Shown here: piece by piece, positions 57,570 through 64,000 of the stretch
Position numbering within the stretch: the stretch's first letter is position 1
Layout: the number at the start of each line of letters is the position of its first letter
Assembly (NCBI GenBank): GCA_963970005.1
Contig: CAXAMN010003958.1
Span: 124,001-188,000, forward strand
Origin: Durusdinium trenchii
Lineage: Eukaryota > Sar > Dinophyceae > Suessiales > Symbiodiniaceae
Length of the DNA: 64,000 nucleotides
Reading direction: 5' to 3'
Position numbers and translations under genes: made by a program
The notes under the pieces: model-generated
The model's input: the letters and a program-made list of their open reading frames with translations, nothing else
What the model was told of the DNA's origin: nothing
Databases searched by the model: none

Positions 57570-59196
57570 ACCCTTTCACACGTCTAGACTAGACTCTAAA
57601 CGCGTTTTAGGACGGAGGACTCTGTAGAAGTTGAAAGGAATCCATGCGAGGCTTGTATTGTTACAGCACTCCATGGGACTGGAATATGTACCCCAAAAAA
57701 CAGTCAAACCACGTCCAATGTATATATAATTAGTGTCTGTTATAAACGATCCCTTTGTTGGTTTCCATGAGCTGCTGCAAGAGCTGCTGCAGGACAAACA
57801 AATAGCGTTGTTCAGTAGGAAAGCAGTGAATCCAAAGCAACAGCTGCAGGAGGACGCGGGTGTTGTCTTGGTAACTGTGTCTTTCTGTTGAGGGAATATA
57901 AAGCCAAGAACCCAGGGAGTGTAAAGTGTGGACGCCCTTACAACGTCATTGTTCTGGATGAGTTTGCATTAACAGGAAATCACATTGCACGGGTTTTTCC
58001 TCACCAAAAAGGCTGGAAGGCAGCCACGGGTCTCAGATGCCACTGCAGCTTGGCACCATTTTTCCGCGTTCAAAGTGTTTGGATGTCCTTCAGCTTGGCA
58101 GCTTGGACCACAAGAAAACAGCTCAAGTCTGGCACCAAGGACTGGTGAAATAATGTTTTGATTAATAAACCCTACATGTAAAGGGGTTTGTCAATTTCAA
58201 TGGGGTGGTCTACTAATCAAGAATCTACACTATGATTTATGATGAAATCGTTCTGGTCAAAAAGGATTAGCGAGTGACCATCTCCCCGTTGACCTTAGCT
58301 CCTTCTCCCGGAGTACCATTCTGGTTAATCGTGGACGTTTCCAGGCTGGAACTAGGGTGCAGCGTCCAAAGCATTCAAGTGTGTCCAAAGCGTCCTGTCC
58401 AAGGGGAGTTTCTCTAAATGTTAACTTGAGTAGCTTAAACCATCTTAAACCTATATAACCTGTATGAGCGTCTATCTGATGATATCTGATAAAGAAATCG
58501 ACTGGCCACAGATTTCAACAGAAACGACAAGTGGGTTCAGAAATGCTCAATGACCAAATTGACCAAATTCAATCCAGGTCCCTTTCCCATCACAATCTTG
58601 GCTACAATCTTCCGCATCCCGCAGACGGTGTCGGTGTGTCTAAAAGATCCCAACATGAGGATTCCAGTTTGTACAGAAGAAGAGGGAACCCGAAAAAGGG
58701 ATGTACCGAATCTTGGACCCCTCCGCTGTCAAACCCGACACAAAGCGCAGGAATTCCGTCATTGGTCTTTTGGACTCCAAATCATCGAAGCTGCATGTTT
58801 TCGAGCCTCACTCTCTTGGAATGTCTTTCACGCGCGACGGGGATGCGCGCGCGTTCGCGCACCTGTTTGCTCTTGGCCGCACTTGTGTCCATCCATGCAC
58901 AATGATCACCTGCCCAGCTCAGGTCATGACCGTGAAAACGAAACAAAACAAGGAATCACCCTATACAGACCCTATGGTCTCCCATGGTCTTTCAGGAGTG
59001 ATCTTGGACAGAAAGGACCCATGATCCAATCACCATTCCAAAATTAAGACGGATTCTTTTGAGGTCGTGCCGATCCAGGTCCAGGTGAGCAAAAAGGACC
59101 TTCCGTCCAGGAGGTGTCTACGCACAAGAGCCTCTCAGAGGTGATTCGGCGTGTCCAAAAATCACCGGGCTTGGAAGGTCCTGGTATATATTATAC
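57570..59196. other. No gene; possible family C fragment
   Basis: TTTTGATTAATAAACCCTAC at about 58156 resembles the left end of the family C repeats. Frames at 58531-59047 show no recognisable domain. Confidence 0.45.
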
Positions 59197-59306
59197 TATA
59201 CCCTGGGAGTCAAAGACTATAAAAAGAATAGTCTTTAGGGGAACTGAAAGGGAACTTCCCTTACTTCAGCCGGTCAATAGAATAGTCTTTGGACTTCTAG
59301 GGTATA
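59197..59306. mobile_element. Short inverted-repeat element, family A-like, copy 4
   Basis: Left arm TATACCCTGGGAGTCAAAGA and right arm (inverse TATACCCTAGAAGTCCAAAG) are inverted repeats of about 24 bp. The outer TATACCCTAG end is shared with family A, but the interior differs (GAATAGTCTTT in two copies, GGGAACTTCCC palindrome). Confidence 0.6.
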
Positions 59307-60960
59307 TATATATATGGATAAATTTGGACCAAACTCATTTCGTTAGGTCTGCTCCGCACGCTTCCCGCTGTTTCTCCCGCAGCCTGCTGTTTCTGGGCTT
59401 GTTGGTGATCAAGATTTGGGAGGACATTCATTACAATGACAATTCCTTCAAGCACAATCCCAAGTTTCCCGAAGTACTTTGGCACTTTGGGACCCCCGCC
59501 CACCCTCGTAGGGGTGAGAGGGAGAGTGTTCAACATCCGTAACACGCACCCGTTCGATGCCGTTCTGCTCCTCCCTGCAGGTCAACCTCTTCGCTCTCTG
59601 GGAGGTGGACAACCCCCCCGGTGGACGACTAGTCGAACCAAAATCAAGACTCACATGTTCCCTTGTCCAAGAACCTTTACAAGAGGGCCTTGTGAATGGA
59701 TATCCTGTTTTGCTCCCAGTCCGGTCTCTTCCATGTTTCCAGAATTCCTCTGGATCACCACCTTCGATCCCTTTGCGTAGCAAGGATGGCAACTCCTGCG
59801 CGAAGGAACGCCACTGCCAGCCACTTGGGAGGTCGAGTGCTGGGGCTGAGTGGTTATGTGACCACTCGAGTTTGACAAATATCAAACTAAACCTATACTT
59901 AATAGAAAACAGACTGATAGAAAACATGCTACTAAGTAGCATGTTTTTTGAGTAGGCCCATAAGTTCTATGTTTATATGTTTTTCTCTGAGTTCCACCCC
60001 CTCTTGATGGAGGCCTAGCATCGTATTATCTATTTGATCAAGCTCCGAGATTTCAGAGAGTCATCGGAATTTGGGTGTATTTTTTGCGAGGACCCCCAAA
60101 ATGGCCGGGCTTTGTCCCCCCACCCCGTCCAACGCTTTGTTGCTGTGACATCTGGTTGTGACTACCATTTGGATAAACCGATCTTGATGGATTGGAATGG
60201 AAACGACACGTTCCACCACATGCGCTGCCGTATGGCGACCAGGTCAACTTCGCAGAAAAAGATCTTCCTGAGTCGAATGAGTCTCTTCCTGCATATCGGA
60301 CCTAGGATATGTCCGGTGTCCGGTGTCCGGCGGCTTCAATCTCTAGTTTCACCCCTTCACCCATCCTTGACGCGGCCCCGGCCCTGGTCCAAACAAGGCC
60401 ACCATCCTCCCATCCGTATATGTTGGCGCAATGGGGGCCATGGGGATCGCCGGTTCCTCCTGTGTTCCTTCGTTGATCCTTCGTTCTCCTCCAGCGCGCT
60501 GGGGATCGCCGCCAGAAAATAGCGCAAAGCATCTGGTGGTAAATGCTTCGAGCCTGGTAGAGCGGTACCAAAAACACCCTCAACACAGGGGTGCCCTGGC
60601 TGGAAATCCAGGCCGTACGTAGTGTACGTTTTGAGCTTTAATTATGGGGACCCCGAAAGGAAGGTGCTAGTATAAATGTATAAATGCACAACTTAGAGTT
60701 TAGACGTGACTAGCTACGTGAGTATTGACTCTTGACTGAGAAGGTGTCGTTGTTTTTTCTGGCGCCGGGGAGTATCGGGGAGTGCCTGGGAGTGCGGAGG
60801 CAGAATCGGATGGAACATCATGGAACGGTGCTTCAACCGTTGGGAACCGTCAGAAGAACAGTCGCACCGTGGGTGGCGCAGGGCCAACACCGTGGGCCGC
60901 AGGGCGGGCGTTTTCGAGACCTGCCCGGGAAGGCATCATGCGACCAACGATGCCAGACGT
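59307..60960. other. No recognisable gene
   Basis: Anonymous sequence with no supported gene. Pairs of overlapping open frames at 59448-59955 occur on both strands without domains. Confidence 0.5.
59921..59947. repeat. Perfect 13-bp hairpin
   Basis: AAAACATGCTACT, a single A, then its exact complement, running into TTTTTT. The stem is perfect, with a one-base centre. Confidence 0.9.
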
Positions 60961-61078
60961 GGTATACAGACCCCTTTTTGGGGCTCCAAGTAATTACCTT
61001 CTGAGAAGGTGGGACTGGGGTGGGTTTAACGGGTCCAATCATACCTTCTGAGCAGGTAGTTCAAGTAGTAGGGTACAC
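60961..61078. mobile_element. Short inverted-repeat element, family A, copy 2 (diverged ends)
   Basis: GGGGCTCCAAGTAATTACCT and its partner GCAGGTAGTTCAAGTAGTAG are imperfect inverted arms. The centre GGGACTGGGGTGGGTTTAAC followed by GGG, CCAATCATACCTTCTGAG is almost identical to the centre of the copy at 63677-63785. Confidence 0.7.
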
Positions 61079-62097
61079 CAACCTTGCTCAAAGACTTACC
61101 TGCTCGCAGTTGCGGTCGACCTCGGATCTATTCACGATGTCCCAAACTCCGAAGCTGCTCCCTCCTTCAGAACTGCACATCTTCCGACCGCCCCGATGTT
61201 CCCTCGGACCCCTCAGCCCGCCGCTGTGTTCCGAAGTCAACGTCCGGCCGGCGGAGTGCGCCGTCACGTGGGGCAAGCGCAGGGTCACGGACCTCTCGGG
61301 GGCCGCGGTGGGCCATCGCAATGGACCGAAGATCGAGAAGAAGAAGGAGCCAAAGGGGGGGGGCAATGGGGGAACTCAAGATCTGTACATCTGCGGATGT
61401 GTCGGCCGTCTGTCCTCTTCACATGAATTCGTGCACGAAACATAAGAAGCCTGGGGGGCTTTCCAAAGGACCTTGTGATCCACAGGGCGGTTGACAAAAT
61501 AGAGATTTAAAAAAACATGAAAAAACGGCGATCTGCGGTTGGCTGGCTTTTTAAGGCAACAAACCAAGAGTTTTTTTGAAGACAATTGGAGAGGCACACC
61601 ATAGATCGTGCTGAAGGAATAGAAAGGCGTGCGTTGGTTTTCGGTTCTTCGCATCTTCGGCGAAGAAAGCGCATCGGTTCGTCCACTCACCGGGCGCTTT
61701 TTGCTTAGACCGACATGGCTGCCCACTCATGGCTGCCCGGACGCTCATCCACCCGAGCATTGACGTCAACGGACGGAGGGCTTTGGGGGTCGAAGCGGCG
61801 GTCGGCGGCCGGATCTGGTCGACCCCGAGGAGTTCGTTGATTGAACAAATGGTAAGGAAAAATCGGGAAAAGACACCTTGGTGTTCTTGGGAAACTAAGG
61901 GTAATCCAGGATGAGACCATCTTGGATCATCTTGGACAGGACAGGACGTGAAAACAGTGGTTTAGGGACACCAGGGTCATTACTTTTGGACGGATATACC
62001 GTGCGCCTGCAATCCAATTGCAGCAGCTATAGGGGACTATATATAACTTATCCATCCAAGTTCCACTTCGTACAGCGCGTCCTTTTTTCGTCGAGTC
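61079..62097. other. No recognisable gene
   Basis: A GC-rich patch at 61090-61400 has competing frames on both strands. One plus-strand frame (about 61137-61445) starts MSQTPKLLPPSELH and is mixed in composition, but nothing identifies it. The remainder is anonymous. Confidence 0.4.
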
Positions 62098-62760
62098 TCA
62101 GCCATTGGCTCCAGTCCATCGTCTCCCACGATCATCAGCCCATGATCCCTCAGACTCCTTACTGTGCCCATTCACTGAGTGAGATGCCTCACCATGCGCC
62201 CATCCATTCTGACCATTGGCTTGCGGCACTTGCACCCGCGACTCCGTCTGCACCGGGCCCGGCCGTTCGAGCACTTGGAAGAGCGTCAAGGGCGGCGTCG
62301 CACGCCTCGAGGGAGCCGACTTCGCCGTGGGCAGCACCGGCCGATCCGATAGCCGCTCCCAGCGCACCGCCCGCGACGCCTCTGGCTCGGGGCTCGCCGT
62401 CCGCGGCGGCGGCATGAGCGGCGCTCGCGGCACCAGCGGGGGTGGTGGCGGTGTGGGCACCACAGGTGGCGTAGGTGGCGTAGGTGGCTTTGGTGGTAGG
62501 ACTGGTTCCGGTACCTTGTTGGGATCTGCTTTCAGCTTCTCTTGAGGCTGGACAGGCATGGCTTTGGGTTCAGGCTTGCGCTTGGCCAACCACGGTGGAG
62601 GAGGTTCAGATGGTGGCACTGGGCCATTGACCTTCGGCCTCACGGGTGCTACCGAGTCGACCTCGCAACTCGCTGACCTGGCCGTTGCAATGAAGCGGTC
62701 AACGGTCTCCCGCTTCTTCTTCCTCAGAAAAGCGAAGATCCCAAGGATGTCCAAGGGGAT
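62098..62760 (-). CDS. Proline-rich terminal exon, unknown protein
   Basis: An uninterrupted minus-strand frame of about 220 codons ends at TGA (62098-62100). In the same frame TAG sits at 62761-62763, so the coding part probably begins at an intron boundary there (CCATAG then ATCCCC). The protein starts with a short hydrophobic run and basic cluster (LDILGIFAFLRKKKRETVDR), like the cytosolic side of a membrane helix. It continues with a conserved-looking linker, a long Pro/Val-rich stretch (roughly residues 45-115) and a polar tail ending in Gly, Asn, Trp and Arg. It resembles the cytoplasmic tail of a single-pass membrane protein. The family is not recognised and no upstream exon was found. 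Confidence 0.45.
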   Translation of the reverse strand: MPLDILGIFAFLRKKKRETVDRFIATARSASCEVDSVAPVRPKVNGPVPPSEPPPPWLAKRKPEPKAMPVQPQEKLKADPNKVPEPVLPPKPPTPPTPPVVPTPPPPPLVPRAPLMPPPRTASPEPEASRAVRWERLSDRPVLPTAKSAPSRRATPPLTLFQVLERPGPVQTESRVQVPQANGQNGWAHGEASHSVNGHSKESEGSWADDRGRRWTGANG

Positions 62761-63570
62761 CTATGGCATTTGGGATAGGCCCATCCCTACCGAAACTGCG
62801 GGAAGTTCAACCCATGCGAATTCTCTGCCACTCTTTTACTCAGCAAAGGGCCAGGGGGGTTGGCAGGTTTGGCCGTTCCTTCTGGCCCCTGGGCCCGAAA
62901 CCGGTTGAGACATCACGACTTCGGCGCGTCCACGTAGATAGGGCCATCCTTCCCCACCCACGACCAGGCGCGGCGGCGTCCCCATCTCTTCCCCCATCGG
63001 CGAGAGACCTGGAGTTCGGTAACATCCGCAGCGTGGACTGAGACCCCGTGAATGGTCCGAGACCGGAAGCATGACCGAGACTGCGACGAGACCGCAGCAC
63101 ACCGCAGACCCTTCAATCTCATTCCCAAAAAAAGACTGAGATTGTGACCCCCCCTGGACCTGCGACCGAAGGAACGTCAGAAACCGAAGGAACTCAGAAA
63201 CAGGGCAAGATTTGGGAGGCCAAACTGTCCAGCTGTTCTTTCTGGAAGGTTCTTGTGTACATAGGTACACTCACCCAACCTATGCTCACCCACAGTCCCA
63301 TAGTAGTCAGTTGATTTCGAACTCGTGAGCTCTGTATGGGCTTGGCTTCCGTGAAGCCATCGCCACACAGGTGATCGCTTCTTTCAACGCCTCCTGACCG
63401 GTCAGAGCGCACATGCCGACCCCCCGGAGTCACGGGACCCACCCAGATTTGGGTTTGGACAGTAGATCCACCACCCGTCTGGGTTGCCTATTTCAACCGG
63501 ATTTGGTGTAGCGCATCTCAGGGAAGGTCTCCCTGGCGCCGAAACAGGGTCGACGATTCGGAACCGAACC
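62761..63570. other. No recognisable gene (possible intron of the Pro-rich gene)
   Basis: If the exon at 62098-62760 is real, the start of this stretch on the minus strand is intron. No exon with supporting motifs was found. Confidence 0.4.
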
Positions 63571-63612
63571 GAGCCACCCGAGCCACCCGGGCCACCCGAG
63601 CCACCCGGGCCA
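63571..63612. repeat. 10-bp tandem repeat
   Basis: Four to five units of GAGCCACCCG, alternating with GGCCACCCG. Confidence 0.92.
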
Positions 63613-63676
63613 CGTGCCAGGCTCGGGTCTTCGAGGTTCTCGGGGACTTGTGAGTCGGTCTCACGTCAAAATACAC

Positions 63677-63785
63677 ACCTATCCCTAGAGCTCCAGTCGT
63701 ACCTCCTGAGAAGCTGGGACTGGGGTGGGTTTTACGGGCCCAGTCATACCTTCTGAGGTACGACTGGAGCCCTAGGGTATATATA
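63677..63785. mobile_element. Short inverted-repeat element, family A, copy 3
   Basis: Left arm CCCTAGAGCTCCAGTCGTAC and right arm (inverse CCCTAGGGCTCCAGTCGTAC) differ at one position in 20 and bound about 109 bp. The centre matches the copy at 60961. The right end CCCTAGGGTATATA matches the copy at 6678. Non-coding. Confidence 0.8.
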
Positions 63786-64000
63786 TGATTATATAACAGA
63801 GTCTCCTTTCTAAGTTGGAGGACCCTTCGGACGTCGGCGGGTTGGAAGACGGTCTAGCCACAAGCTATATCCGTGTCCGCGCAGGCTGAAACCCGGGGTA
63901 ACCGAGGGGGGTGTCCAATACCTGTGAAATCTGTTTTACATCACTGTACTGTACAAGTCCGTGTTGTTTAAGGTCGCGTGCTGGAAATGATGCTTTTTCC

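Overview
The window looks like gene-poor nuclear DNA of a dinoflagellate, most likely a Symbiodiniaceae-type alga. The main reason is the one clear coding locus, a retroelement on the minus strand (about 30698-36542). Its parts match a kind of element I know from dinoflagellate genomes: a Gag-like region with an N-terminal Trp/Cys domain, a reverse transcriptase, a C5-methyltransferase-like domain, a pararetrovirus/DIRS-type RNase H and a tyrosine recombinase. The setting also fits: tens of kilobases without a conserved ORF, dispersed short palindromic repeats, microsatellites, and two 10-N assembly gaps (30616-30625 and 46555-46564). I saw no dinoflagellate spliced-leader relic, so the host call is strong but indirect.

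Layout. 1-30 kb is mostly anonymous non-coding DNA. It carries short inverted-repeat elements of at least four families, several local tandem repeats, a duplicated GTT/GGT microsatellite block (28856-29569), and weak exon-like or tRNA-like fragments. 30.7-36.5 kb is the retroelement, read right to left: Gag-like ORF (ATG at 36542), then after a +1 frame change at a CCCC run (35285-35288) a 1242-codon Pol ORF, then after another +1 overlap near 31553-31566 a tyrosine recombinase broken by small indels near 31110-31180. 36.5-44.8 kb is again non-coding. 44.8-46.6 kb is a 1.7 kb segment bounded on both sides by GAT microsatellites. It contains a decayed ORF whose C-terminal part has the His-box pattern of C19 ubiquitin-specific peptidases, probably the 3' end of a second, LINE-like retroelement. 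46.6-62 kb is non-coding with more copies of the same short repeats. 62.1-62.8 kb (minus) holds a convincing proline-rich terminal exon of an unidentified protein.

How the parts fit. In the main element the Gag-like protein would package the RNA, RT and RNase H would make cDNA, and the tyrosine recombinase would integrate it without an aspartate integrase. The methyltransferase-like domain with a HIT/MYND-type zinc finger lies between the first RNase H catalytic strand and the rest of RNase H, so it is inside the polyprotein rather than next to it. The ORFs are long and free of stops, so the insertion is young, but the recombinase is damaged. The short inverted-repeat families share TATACC-type ends and look like non-autonomous DNA transposons; no transposase is visible here.

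Limits: everything is read by eye. Intron-rich genes with small exons could be hidden in the stretches called empty.
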